Origin: JAYENY01 sp964563465
GTDB lineage: Bacteria > Patescibacteriota > Minisyncoccia > Minisyncoccales > PEYH01
Reading direction: 5' to 3'
Assembly (NCBI GenBank): GCA_964563465.1
Contig: CAZLVZ010000016.1
Coordinates: 1 to 11,728, forward strand
DNA length: 11,728 bases
Shown: piece by piece, positions 1-7,186 of the stretch
Layout: the number at the start of each line of letters is the position of its first letter
Numbering within the stretch: the first letter of the stretch is position 1
Made by a program: the position numbers and the translations under genes
The notes under the pieces: model-generated
The model's input: the letters and a program-made list of their open reading frames with translations, nothing else
Databases searched by the model: none
Told to the model about the DNA's origin: nothing

Positions 1-9
1 GCTAAACAA

Positions 10-40
10 AAAATACGGGGGCTCTTATTGAGGGCTCCCG
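10..40 (-). terminator. Rho-independent terminator of the miaB-miaA unit
   Basis: Two bases beyond the miaA stop, arms at 16-24 and 32-40 can pair around a 7-nt loop, with two mismatches on the minus-strand transcript. A run of six T (minus strand) follows at once at 9-14. On the plus-strand transcript the two mismatches become G-U pairs, so the hairpin could also stop a convergent transcript from the other side. Position and T-tract make this a convincing end of the operon. Confidence 0.75.
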
Positions 41-42
41 AT

Positions 43-948
43 TCATTTTTTCAAAAAGTTTTCAGTCAATCGCTTGGCTGTTTTTTTGTCTTTTAACCAA
101 TAAATTCTTTTATCTCTCTTAAACCAAGTCATTTGTCTTTTAGCATAATTTTCAATAGCTTTTTGTAGTCGTTCAACCATCTCATTGTATTCCATTTTAT
201 TTTGAAGTTGATAGGCAATAAATTTATATTCTAAGCCAAATTCTTCAATTCGTTTCCAAGAAAGTCCCGATTTCTTCAATCTTTTTACTTCTTCAATTAT
301 TCCTTGCTTAAGCCATTTTTCTAAGCGTTCTTTAATTCTTTTTTGTAACTCCATTTTATCTCTCGTAATTCCGAGAATTAAAAGATCAAATTTTTCTTTC
401 TTTTGAAGAATCGGAATGTGTTTTTTTGTTTTAACAATAATTTCAATTGCGCGAACTAATCTTCTTTTATTGTGTTTATCAATATTTTCCGCTCTTCTTG
501 AGTCAAGATATTTGAGCATTTGGAACAATTGTTCGCTTGATTTTTTTTCAAGCAAATTTCTAAATTTCCAATCTGGTTTTACTTCCGGAATAATAATTCC
601 ATCAATTACAGATTGGATATAGAAACCAGTGCCACCACAAATAATCGGAATTTTTCTTTTTTTATAAATTTTCTTTATGGTATCGTTTGCTTTTTTTTGA
701 TATTGGGCAACGCTAAATCGTCTTTTTGGCGAAGAAACATCCAAGAGATAATGGGGGATTCCTTGCATCTCTGATTTTGTTATTTTTCCAGTGCCAATAT
801 CCATTCCTTTATATACTTGCCTTGAGTCAGCTGAAATTATCTCGCCATTAAACTTTTTGGCAAGCTCTACGGCTAATGCGCTTTTTCCCGACGCATTGGG
901 CCCCAAAATAACGATTAATTTTTTATTGTATTTTTCCTTCCAATCCAT
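43..948 (-). CDS. miaA: tRNA dimethylallyltransferase (tRNA A37 isopentenyltransferase) MiaA
   Basis: MiaA transfers the dimethylallyl group of DMAPP to N6 of A37 in tRNAs reading UNN codons, giving i6A37. The 301-residue product has the family hallmarks: a P-loop GPNASGKS at residues 16-23, DSRQVY at 41-46 with the catalytic Asp41, YKGMDIGTGK just after it, and GGTGFY at 105-110. The length is close to the usual 300-320 residues, so the gene looks complete. The ATG at 948 lies 26 nt inside the end of miaB, and no Shine-Dalgarno is visible, so translation is probably coupled to miaB. MiaB acts directly on the MiaA product, so the two genes form a two-step pathway operon. The stop is TGA. Confidence 0.96.
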   Translation of the reverse strand: MDWKEKYNKKLIVILGPNASGKSALAVELAKKFNGEIISADSRQVYKGMDIGTGKITKSEMQGIPHYLLDVSSPKRRFSVAQYQKKANDTIKKIYKKRKIPIICGGTGFYIQSVIDGIIIPEVKPDWKFRNLLEKKSSEQLFQMLKYLDSRRAENIDKHNKRRLVRAIEIIVKTKKHIPILQKKEKFDLLILGITRDKMELQKRIKERLEKWLKQGIIEEVKRLKKSGLSWKRIEEFGLEYKFIAYQLQNKMEYNEMVERLQKAIENYAKRQMTWFKRDKRIYWLKDKKTAKRLTENFLKK

Positions 949-2236
949 ACATTGTTGCTTTTATTACTTTTGCTTTTATAAATTCGCCAATTAAAGAATG
1001 AGAGTTAACATTGGCGGTGATTCTAATGCTTTGATAGTGGCGAGTTTTACCGATGTAAAAATCGTTTTTCTTTTTTAGAATCAAAACATCAACTATTTTA
1101 TTAAGAAATTTTTTATTAAATTTAAGAGAGTTTTTTTCTACAATCTTAACTAACTCTCTTTCCCTTTGTTTTTTTTCAGCAGGGGACACATCATTTTCTA
1201 ATTTAAACGCCGTAGTCTGATGACGGGGGGAGTAGCGGGAAATGTAAGCAAAAGCAACATTAATATCTTTTAATGTTTTTTTACTGTTTTGAAATTGTTT
1301 TTTGCTTTCACAGGGGAAACCCACTATTACATCCGTAGAGAGAGCAAGCTCTTTTTCTATGCCATCGCGATATTTTTTAAAAGCATTCCTTGATTTTTCT
1401 ATTAATTCTTTGTATTTTTTTACCGTATATGGTCTATTCATTGCCTCGAGAATCTTATTATCGCCCGATTGAATCGGCAAATTAAAATACGGAGTGACTT
1501 TTTTGCATTTAGCAAATGTTTTAATCATCTCATCAGACAAATCCTTAGGATGTGAAGAGGTAAATCTAATCCAAAAATTTCCTGGGACATCATTAACATT
1601 TTTTAAAAGTTTAGCAAAGTTCGGTTTATATGAGTTTACGTTTTGACCCAAGAGCCAGATTTCCTTTATTCCGCGTTGAGCCAATGTTTTAACTTCACAT
1701 AAAATATCTTTCGTTGGCCTAGATATTTCTCTACCGCGAACATAGGGTACGACACAATAAGCACAAAAATTGTTGCATCCATTCATTATTGGCACACAGG
1801 CAGAAATATTGGATTCATATTTAGGGATTATCTCAAGATAATGCTTGATTTTTGTCTTGTCATTTTTTTTAATCTTAAATCCGATTTTTTCTAAGAGAAT
1901 TGGCAATTTTGGCAATTCCTCTATTTTAAAAATCCCGTCGCAGTATTTTTTAAAATTTATTTTATCTTTTTTTAAAATACATCCAGTTAAGAGAATTTTA
2001 GAATTTTCTTCGCCCTTGTTAAGAGTTGAAGTAGTAGTTGTAGAATAAAGATTTTTAATTTTACCACGGGCTCTGTCAATGGCAGATTGTCTTATTGAAC
2101 AAAGATTAAGAATAATCAAATTTGCTTCATTTTGATTAAGAGATTTTTTAAATCCTATGCTTTCCAAAACCTTAGCAATTCGTTCACTATCGCTTACATT
2201 CATCTGGCAACCATAAGTTATAATATGATATTTCAT
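923..2236 (-). CDS. miaB: tRNA-2-methylthio-N6-dimethylallyladenosine synthase MiaB
   Basis: A radical-SAM methylthiotransferase that converts i6A37 of tRNA to ms2i6A37. The 437 residues show the expected three parts. The N-terminal UPF0004 domain has cluster-ligand cysteines C10 (in TYGCQMN), C46 (LNLCSIRQ) and C86 (LTGCILKK). The radical-SAM core has CNNFCAYC with C154, C158 and C161, followed by VRGRE. A C-terminal TRAM-like domain spans about 370-437. The TYGCQMN start, the SIRQSA context and the miaA partner favour MiaB over the paralogues MtaB and RimO. A spacer at 62-80 rich in Thr, Ser and Lys appears lineage-specific. The gene opens its unit: a GATAAT box ends 8 nt before the ATG and there is no Shine-Dalgarno. 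The 3' end overlaps miaA. Confidence 0.95.
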   Translation of the reverse strand: MKYHIITYGCQMNVSDSERIAKVLESIGFKKSLNQNEANLIILNLCSIRQSAIDRARGKIKNLYSTTTTSTLNKGEENSKILLTGCILKKDKINFKKYCDGIFKIEELPKLPILLEKIGFKIKKNDKTKIKHYLEIIPKYESNISACVPIMNGCNNFCAYCVVPYVRGREISRPTKDILCEVKTLAQRGIKEIWLLGQNVNSYKPNFAKLLKNVNDVPGNFWIRFTSSHPKDLSDEMIKTFAKCKKVTPYFNLPIQSGDNKILEAMNRPYTVKKYKELIEKSRNAFKKYRDGIEKELALSTDVIVGFPCESKKQFQNSKKTLKDINVAFAYISRYSPRHQTTAFKLENDVSPAEKKQRERELVKIVEKNSLKFNKKFLNKIVDVLILKKKNDFYIGKTRHYQSIRITANVNSHSLIGEFIKAKVIKATMYGLEGKIQ

Positions 2237-2244
2237 ATTTTTAG

Positions 2245-2250
2245 ATTATC
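2245..2250 (-). promoter_or_regulatory. Candidate -10 box of miaB-miaA, leaderless layout
   Basis: The minus strand reads GATAAT here, a 5/6 match to TATAAT, exactly 8 nt before the miaB ATG. A start site 7 nt after the box would leave about 2 nt of leader. No good -35 hexamer is seen; T-rich sequence of the preceding terminator occupies that place. The box lies between a terminator and a gene without a Shine-Dalgarno, which supports the call, but AT-rich chance matches are common. Confidence 0.45.
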
Positions 2251-2269
2251 AGAAACTTTGGCTTTAAGC

Positions 2270-2301
2270 AAAAAAAACGGCAACTGAATTACCATTTTTT
2301 T
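2270..2301 (-). terminator. Rho-independent terminator after yjbQ
   Basis: Minus-strand order is seven A, a T, GGTAA, loop TTCAG, TTGCC, a G, then eight T. GGTAA pairs with TTGCC through one wobble, and the A and T tracts extend the stem. It lies about 50 nt after the yjbQ stop and closes the kinase-thrS-yjbQ unit. Flanking A and T runs could allow weak function in the plus direction as well. Confidence 0.8.
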
Positions 2302-2350
2302 AGATATTTGTGAAAAGTAAATTAATATTAGAGATTATTTATTTTAATTT

Positions 2351-2794
2351 TTAATTTCCAATAACTTGTATCCCGACTTTTCTTTTTCTGGCACGATCTA
2401 ACTCAATAAACAAAATCCTTTGCCATGCCCCTAATTGAAGTTTGTTAAAAACGATATTTAAGGAAACGCTCGTTGGTAAATGAATTGCTTTGCAATGGGA
2501 ATGACCATTAGCGCATTCATTTTCGCACATATTTACAGTTCTAACATTAAAGTCGTCGTGATAGTATTCATTTTTTTTCGGGGCTAATTTTTCTAAATGA
2601 TTTTTTAAATCCTTTAAAAGTTCTGGTTCATTTTCATTAACAAAAATAGTTGCTGTCGTATGTAAACTTTGGACATTGACTAATCCATTTTTTATTTCTG
2701 ATTGTTCAATAAAATTTTTAATTTTATCGGTAATGTCAACAATATCAAGGCCACATTTTGTCTCTATGGAGATAACATCATAGGATGTTTTCAT
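2351..2794 (-). CDS. yjbQ: YjbQ / UPF0047 family protein
   Basis: A small cytosolic beta-rich protein of the UPF0047 (YjbQ) family; some members show weak thiamine-phosphate synthase activity, but the true cellular role is unsettled. The 147 residues carry the family signature: HTTATIFVNENE (H45 to E56), NGHSHCKA (96-103, with H98, H100 and C101 as likely metal or active-site residues), GAWQRI (122-127), and an E-x-D-R-x-R end (131-136). Length matches the usual 130-145 residues. The start codon overlaps the thrS stop in an ATGA, which implies translational coupling. It is the last gene of the kinase-thrS-yjbQ operon, followed by a terminator. Family assignment is firm; function is not. Confidence 0.9.
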   Translation of the reverse strand: MKTSYDVISIETKCGLDIVDITDKIKNFIEQSEIKNGLVNVQSLHTTATIFVNENEPELLKDLKNHLEKLAPKKNEYYHDDFNVRTVNMCENECANGHSHCKAIHLPTSVSLNIVFNKLQLGAWQRILFIELDRARKRKVGIQVIGN

Positions 2795-4521
2795 ATTCTT
2801 TTTTCTGTCTCTTCTTTAATCTTTTCAATAAAAGCTTTGATAGTTATTAATCCAACATCTCCTTTGCCCCTTACTCTTAATCCTGCCTTTTTGTTTTTTA
2901 TTTCCTTATCTCCAACAACTAAAGTGTAGGGGATTCGTTCAAGTTCACTGTTTCTTATCTTTTTTGAGAGAGTTTCGTTTTCATCCCTTAATTCAATTCT
3001 AAAACCTGCTGTTTTGAGTTCACCCGCAATTTTTTTTGCATATTTTCTATGAGTTTCGCCTATAGGGACAACCCATACCTGAACAGGTGATAACCATAAA
3101 GGAAAAGCTCCTGCGTAATGCTCAATTAATACTCCAATAAATCGTTCAACCGAACCCAATAGGGCCCGATGAATCATTATTGGTTCTTTTTTCTTTCCCT
3201 TCTCGTCAATATAAGACATGTTGAATCGTTCTGGAAGATTAAAATCAACTTGGATAGTCGTGCATTGCCAAAGTCGTCCTAAACTATCTTTAATTTTGAT
3301 ATCAATTTTAGGTCCATAAAATACTCCGCCACCCTCATCAATTTCATAATCTAATTTTAAGGAAGAGAGTGTATGCTTTAAGGCACTTGTTGCTTTTTTC
3401 CATTTTTTTTCACTTCCTACATATTTGTTCGGCCGAGTAGAAAGAAAAATTTTGAATTTTTTGAAACCAAAATCTTTTAACATCTTGATGCCTAATTTTG
3501 TTGTTTTGAGCAATTCTTCCTGCATTTGTTCTGGAGCGCAGAATATATGGGCATCGTCTTGAGTAAAGCCCCTAACGCGCGTTAATCCATGAAGAACGCC
3601 TGATTTTTCATATCTGTAAACAGTGCCCAACTCAGCAAAACGAATTGGTAAGTCCTTATAACTCCTAATTTTAGAATTATAGATTTTTATATGAAAAGGG
3701 CAATTCATTGGCTTGAGCATATATTCCTCTTCGTCAACAGCGATAGGGGAATACATATTTTCTTTATAAAAATTCCAGTGGCCAGAGGTTTTCCAGAGAT
3801 TAAGATTTGCAATATGGGGAGAAGCAACCCACTCGTAGCCCGCCTTATCTAATTCATCATAAAGATAACTTTCTGTAATATGCCTTAACTTCGCTCCTTT
3901 TGGGAGCCACAAAGGCAGTCCAACTCCGACTTCTTCGTCAAACATGAAAAGTTCTAATTTTTTACCCAAAAGACGATGATCTCTTTTTTCGGCTTCTTGA
4001 AGTTTTTGCAAATAATTTTGTAATTCTTTTTTGGAAAAAAATGCTGTTCCATAAATTCTGGTAAGCATCTTGTTTTTTTCATCTCCTCTCCAATAAGCTC
4101 CAGCAACCTTTGTCAATTTGAAGCCATCTATAGGAATTTCTTTTGTGGATTTTATGTGAGGCCCTTTACACAGGTCAATAAAATCACCAACTTGATAGAT
4201 GCTAATTTTAGAACCCTTTTTTATGAGTTCATTTATAAGTTCTATTTTGTACGGCTGATTCTTAAAGATTTTCTTTGCTTCAATCTTAGTAATGATTTTT
4301 TTCTGGAAAGGTAAGTCTTTTTTAATAAGCTCTTTCATTTTTTTCTTTATTTTTTGCAAGTCCTTTTCCGAAATAGGGGAGGGTAAGTCAAAATCATAAT
4401 AAAAACCATCCGCAATAGCTGGTCCAATCCCAAATTTAGTTTTTGGATAAAGTTCCTGTATTGCAGAAGCCAATATGTGAGCTAATGAATGTCGCAATGT
4501 TTCTAATTTCATATTCCCCAT
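2791..4521 (-). CDS. thrS: Threonyl-tRNA synthetase lacking the N-terminal TGS domain
   Basis: A class II synthetase that charges tRNA-Thr with threonine in the cytosol. The 576 residues begin straight at the editing (SAD) domain: HSLAH at 11-15 and CKGPH at 118-122 supply the H/H/C/H set that clears Ser-tRNA-Thr. The catalytic core has the zinc ligands C274 (MNCPFH), H325 (DDAHIF) and H451 (IHRALLGS), a motif 2 around R303 to R317, and motif 3 at GSVERF (456-461). The anticodon-binding domain occupies about 475-576. E. coli ThrS has about 642 residues; the missing part matches the TGS domain. This is not a start-site error, because the kinase gene ends only 7 nt upstream. A second ATG at codon 4 is an alternative start. 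It is cotranscribed with the upstream kinase and overlaps yjbQ by 4 nt. Confidence 0.95.
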   Translation of the reverse strand: MGNMKLETLRHSLAHILASAIQELYPKTKFGIGPAIADGFYYDFDLPSPISEKDLQKIKKKMKELIKKDLPFQKKIITKIEAKKIFKNQPYKIELINELIKKGSKISIYQVGDFIDLCKGPHIKSTKEIPIDGFKLTKVAGAYWRGDEKNKMLTRIYGTAFFSKKELQNYLQKLQEAEKRDHRLLGKKLELFMFDEEVGVGLPLWLPKGAKLRHITESYLYDELDKAGYEWVASPHIANLNLWKTSGHWNFYKENMYSPIAVDEEEYMLKPMNCPFHIKIYNSKIRSYKDLPIRFAELGTVYRYEKSGVLHGLTRVRGFTQDDAHIFCAPEQMQEELLKTTKLGIKMLKDFGFKKFKIFLSTRPNKYVGSEKKWKKATSALKHTLSSLKLDYEIDEGGGVFYGPKIDIKIKDSLGRLWQCTTIQVDFNLPERFNMSYIDEKGKKKEPIMIHRALLGSVERFIGVLIEHYAGAFPLWLSPVQVWVVPIGETHRKYAKKIAGELKTAGFRIELRDENETLSKKIRNSELERIPYTLVVGDKEIKNKKAGLRVRGKGDVGLITIKAFIEKIKEETEKRI

Positions 4522-4528
4522 AATACAA

Positions 4529-6121
4529 TTAATTTATTGGTAATTCAATATAAAAGGCAGAACCTTTGTTTACTCCCTTAGATTCAGCCCAGATTTTGCC
4601 ATGATGTAATTCTGTAAATTTTCTTGCAATGAACAACCCAAGGCCAGCTCCACTTGCCCAAGAGGTTTTTCCAGCTGAACCCCGTTCAAACTTTTCAAAA
4701 ATTTGTTTGCTTTGTTTTTTGTCCATCCCCAAACCTGTATCAGATATTTGAATCAATATCTTTTTTTTGTTCTTTGATTCAGTCGTCTTAATAGTAATCC
4801 CGCCTGTTTCGGTATATTTGATAGCATTATCAATAATATTCATTATAACCTGATTGATTTTTTGTTTATCTAAGGACATTAAAGGCAGAGATGCGGGCAT
4901 TGATAATTTTAAATAGAGGCCTTTTTCTTTTGCTGTTAGCATAAATTCTTCAACAATCGGCGCAATTATCTCTTTAAGCCGTATTTTTTTGGTTTCTAAT
5001 TTAATTTTACCGGACTCAATCCGGGAAACATTTAAAAGAGTATTAACTAATTGGTTTAATTGATTGCTGGCCTTAAAAACATTGGCTATTGGTTTTTTGA
5101 CTTTTTTAGATACCTTGCCGTAACTTCCCTCAAGAATCATTGAAAGATATCCCTTGATTGCGGAAAGGGGAGTGCGTAATTGATGCGAAGCGATAGAAAG
5201 AAATTCCGACTTTGCCCTATCTAATATTTTTAATTTTTCATTTACTTCTTTAAGTTTTATCGTCATTTTTTCCATTTTCTCTCTCTGTCGTATTTCTCTC
5301 CAAACGCTTTTAATTAAAAGATATCCGAAAATGAGGAAAGCTATAAAAAGCGAACCCTTCCAAATATAGTCAAAAGTAGTGGGTGAATCGACAACATTAA
5401 ATAAAAGTAAGCCAGCAATTAAGGTTACGAAAAGACTAGTTAAAACAACTTTTATTTCAAAAAGTCGATATTTTACCATGGCGTAAGAAAGGATAAAAGG
5501 GTAAAGAACAACTAGAAAATTTCCGTAAGGAAGCATTGGGAATTTATACCATAAAGGAAAATTAGTAGCCCCACCACCAAAACCAAAAATTATTGCTAAA
5601 AGAATATATTTGATTTGTTCATGAATATAACCGGTTGAGGTTTTGTAAATTTTTAGAAGTTCGTAGCAAGCATAACCAATTATCCCAAGATATCCAAAAA
5701 CAAGATAGACGCTGTATAAAATTCCCGGTTCAGGCCACCATAGAAATGAGAGTTGTGGCCCAATATTTTTTATATATAAAGAGGTAAAGCTGAACGAAGC
5801 CAAAAGACATGCGAAAAGATATCCACCAATAACTATCGGTCTTCGTTTTTTTTGGAGATTATATAAAATTAAAATCCAATGTAAAAATGTTATTGGTATA
5901 AAAGTTGAGCCAATGCTTAAAATTCTGACCCAAAACAAAGCGGTTGCTTCATCTGTGCTTATTTGCCAGAATCCGTAGCTAAAAGCCCAAAAAGCAAGAG
6001 TAAGGCTCATTAATGCAAAGCTTTTATTAATAAGCTTTTTTGGATTTTTTAAAAAAACAAAAAGTCCAAAAATAATAGCTGAAATTCCATTAACAAAACC
6101 AGATAAAGCAAAAATATTCAT
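4529..6121 (-). CDS. Membrane-bound sensor histidine kinase (7TM-type sensor region)
   Basis: An inner-membrane two-component sensor kinase. About 270 N-terminal residues hold seven clear hydrophobic segments (roughly 5-24, 33-52, 64-87, 98-115, 132-155, 170-190, 197-215), like the 7TM histidine-kinase sensor region, plus two more at about 225-243 and 253-272. A charged linker (273-300) leads straight into HisKA, with phosphoacceptor H313 in SHQLRTPLSAIKGY. The ATPase domain has an N box (N428, D431, N432), a G1 box DTGLGMD (461-467), an F box (FEKF, 475-478) and a G2 box GAGLGLFIAR (491-500). No PAS or HAMP domain is apparent, so sensing is probably within the membrane part. No response regulator gene is in the window. 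The ATG follows a terminator T-tract by 3 nt and lacks a good Shine-Dalgarno. thrS starts 7 nt after its stop. The signal is unknown. Confidence 0.93.
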   Translation of the reverse strand: MNIFALSGFVNGISAIIFGLFVFLKNPKKLINKSFALMSLTLAFWAFSYGFWQISTDEATALFWVRILSIGSTFIPITFLHWILILYNLQKKRRPIVIGGYLFACLLASFSFTSLYIKNIGPQLSFLWWPEPGILYSVYLVFGYLGIIGYACYELLKIYKTSTGYIHEQIKYILLAIIFGFGGGATNFPLWYKFPMLPYGNFLVVLYPFILSYAMVKYRLFEIKVVLTSLFVTLIAGLLLFNVVDSPTTFDYIWKGSLFIAFLIFGYLLIKSVWREIRQREKMEKMTIKLKEVNEKLKILDRAKSEFLSIASHQLRTPLSAIKGYLSMILEGSYGKVSKKVKKPIANVFKASNQLNQLVNTLLNVSRIESGKIKLETKKIRLKEIIAPIVEEFMLTAKEKGLYLKLSMPASLPLMSLDKQKINQVIMNIIDNAIKYTETGGITIKTTESKNKKKILIQISDTGLGMDKKQSKQIFEKFERGSAGKTSWASGAGLGLFIARKFTELHHGKIWAESKGVNKGSAFYIELPIN

Positions 6122-6124
6122 GAT

Positions 6125-6184
6125 AAAAAATCCCCGAGAGGTGTTTAAAACATTCTATTAGAACATTTTAACACTTTCTCGGGG
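6125..6184 (-). terminator. Long terminator hairpin between methyltransferase and kinase genes
   Basis: Two bases beyond the methyltransferase stop, CCCCGAGA (minus strand, 6177-6184) pairs perfectly with TCTCGGGG (6132-6139). The stem continues with small mismatches and bulges through TGTT and AAAATGTTCT to a short AATA loop, then six T follow at 6125-6130. It is a strong rho-independent terminator for the methyltransferase transcript. The T-tract ends 3 nt before the kinase ATG, so the hairpin also sits in the kinase 5' region and could act as an attenuator or conceal its start. Confidence 0.85.
6152..6157 (-). promoter_or_regulatory. Weak candidate -10 box for the kinase-thrS-yjbQ operon
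   Basis: Minus strand TAGAAT (5/6 match to TATAAT) lies near the apex of the terminator hairpin. A transcript starting about 7 nt later would lack the upstream arm, so the terminator could not form and the kinase gene would be expressed. No convincing -35 is seen. An alternative extended -10 (TGTTAAAAT) lies a little upstream in the stem. The call rests mainly on the need for a promoter here. Confidence 0.25.
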
Positions 6185-6185
6185 T

Positions 6186-7088
6186 TCAAACAATATTTGG
6201 CTTGCAAACTCTATTGATGAGCACTTGATTGGCGAAGCTCTTTTGCCAAATTGAGTGGACAAATCCAATTTTTTTCAGAAGTTTTTCGATCTCAGAAAAC
6301 GAAAGAAAGCTATAGATGCCTTCCTTGCCTTTTCTTTGGATTTCCAGAGCGTGTTTTAGTATTCGTGTTCCCTGGAGTATTCTAGTGATATCCCTATTAA
6401 TGATATACGGGATTGGATTAATCATACTCGGGATAGAGGCAACAAAGACCCATTGGAAATGGACATTTTCCTTGGGCATAGACCAAACCATATGGCCACC
6501 TGGTTTTAAGACCCTGTGCATCTCTTGTAGCACTGCCACAAAGGCATCTATCCCTGTTTTTCCCTTGAAATCAATAACATAGGGAAGGACTAAATTAGCG
6601 ATAACGCCATGAAAATGGTTGTCGGGGAAAGGAAGTTCTTCTCCTATATCGGCATAAACTAATTCTAGAGGCATTCCATTATTCGAACGAGCTAAAGTTT
6701 CTCGAGCAGACGACAACACTATGTCTACCCCTACGATTTTTTGGACAGTGCCTTGAGACTTCTTCCAAATTAATTCACTCATTTTTGCCGGTCCACAACC
6801 AATATCCAACCAGATGTCTTGAGGGTTTGGCTCGATAAGTTTCTCAAGCACTTTGGTAAGACGGAAATAAGGTCCTGCTTTCTCAAGATTACGATAAATC
6901 AACGAATATTCTTTCCAGAATCTTAATTCTTTTTCCCAAGCCAAGAGTCGCATTTTAGTTTGATCGTCAACTTGATTCTTGCTTAGAAAATCAGCTATGT
7001 CTTTTGCCCCTAATTCACATTTTTCCGTTGTGGAATTGATAAGCTGATAAAGTCCCTGCGAGTGTTCGGGCATCTTATCTGTGGACAT
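6186..7088 (-). CDS. Class I SAM-dependent methyltransferase, substrate unknown
   Basis: A soluble Rossmann-fold methyltransferase of the Methyltransf_11/25 type. The 300 residues comprise a helical N-terminal region (1-85), then SAM motif I WLDIGCGPAKMSE (93-105), an acidic end of strand 2 VGVDI (119-123), a motif with D147 (VYADIGEELPFPDNHF), motif IV-like GVIANLVLPYV, and the post-core HRVLKPGGHMVWSMP (191-205). A hydrophobic stretch at about 209-230 may line a substrate pocket or contact membrane; it is weak for a true membrane helix. The UbiE-like LPFPDNHF motif also occurs in many small-molecule and lipid methyltransferases, so the substrate cannot be named. It stands alone, with its own promoter-like sequence, a strong Shine-Dalgarno and a terminator. 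Base composition is about 41% GC over ten 60-base lines I counted, versus about 31% over nine lines of dnaE. That contrast suggests horizontal acquisition. Confidence 0.88.
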   Translation of the reverse strand: MSTDKMPEHSQGLYQLINSTTEKCELGAKDIADFLSKNQVDDQTKMRLLAWEKELRFWKEYSLIYRNLEKAGPYFRLTKVLEKLIEPNPQDIWLDIGCGPAKMSELIWKKSQGTVQKIVGVDIVLSSARETLARSNNGMPLELVYADIGEELPFPDNHFHGVIANLVLPYVIDFKGKTGIDAFVAVLQEMHRVLKPGGHMVWSMPKENVHFQWVFVASIPSMINPIPYIINRDITRILQGTRILKHALEIQRKGKEGIYSFLSFSEIEKLLKKIGFVHSIWQKSFANQVLINRVCKPNIV

Positions 7089-7092
7089 TTTT

Positions 7093-7100
7093 CACCTCCT
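7093..7100 (-). promoter_or_regulatory. Strong Shine-Dalgarno of the methyltransferase gene
   Basis: The minus strand reads AGGAGGTG, a perfect 8-base anti-16S match, four bases before the ATG at 7088 (six from GGAGG). It fixes the start codon. It is the only canonical ribosome binding site I find in the window; the other visible starts have none or a very weak one. Confidence 0.9.
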
Positions 7101-7147
7101 TTTTGATTTTTTTTAGTTGGAAATGTTCTATTATCTTCTATAAACAA

Positions 7148-7175
7148 ATCCTATCAGCTTTTATAAATTAGTCAA
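7148..7175 (-). promoter_or_regulatory. Candidate promoter of the methyltransferase gene
   Basis: The minus strand shows TTGACT (7170-7175, 5/6 match to the -35) and TAGGAT (7148-7153, 4/6 match to the -10) with a 16-nt spacer. The start site would fall near 7141, leaving a leader of about 50 nt that contains the Shine-Dalgarno. No terminator is seen after dnaE, so read-through from dnaE is also possible. Confidence 0.5.
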
Positions 7176-7186
7176 TTTTTAAATAT

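Noticed and set aside
416..2929. Plus-strand open frames opposite miaA, miaB and yjbQ
   Set aside because: All overlap well-supported minus-strand genes with conserved catalytic motifs and have no ribosome binding site or recognisable product.
4522..4600. A hidden TGS domain of ThrS upstream of the chosen start
   Set aside because: This stretch is the 3' end of the kinase gene, whose G2 box and C-terminal sequence are normal, and the two stop/start codons are 7 nt apart.
6132..7130. Transposon terminal repeats around the methyltransferase gene
   Set aside because: The inverted repeat is only 10 bp, one copy belongs to the terminator stem, no target duplication is visible and no transposase is present.
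7089..7186. A terminator after dnaE
   Set aside because: No stable hairpin followed by a T-run is visible; the AT-rich sequence fits a promoter better.
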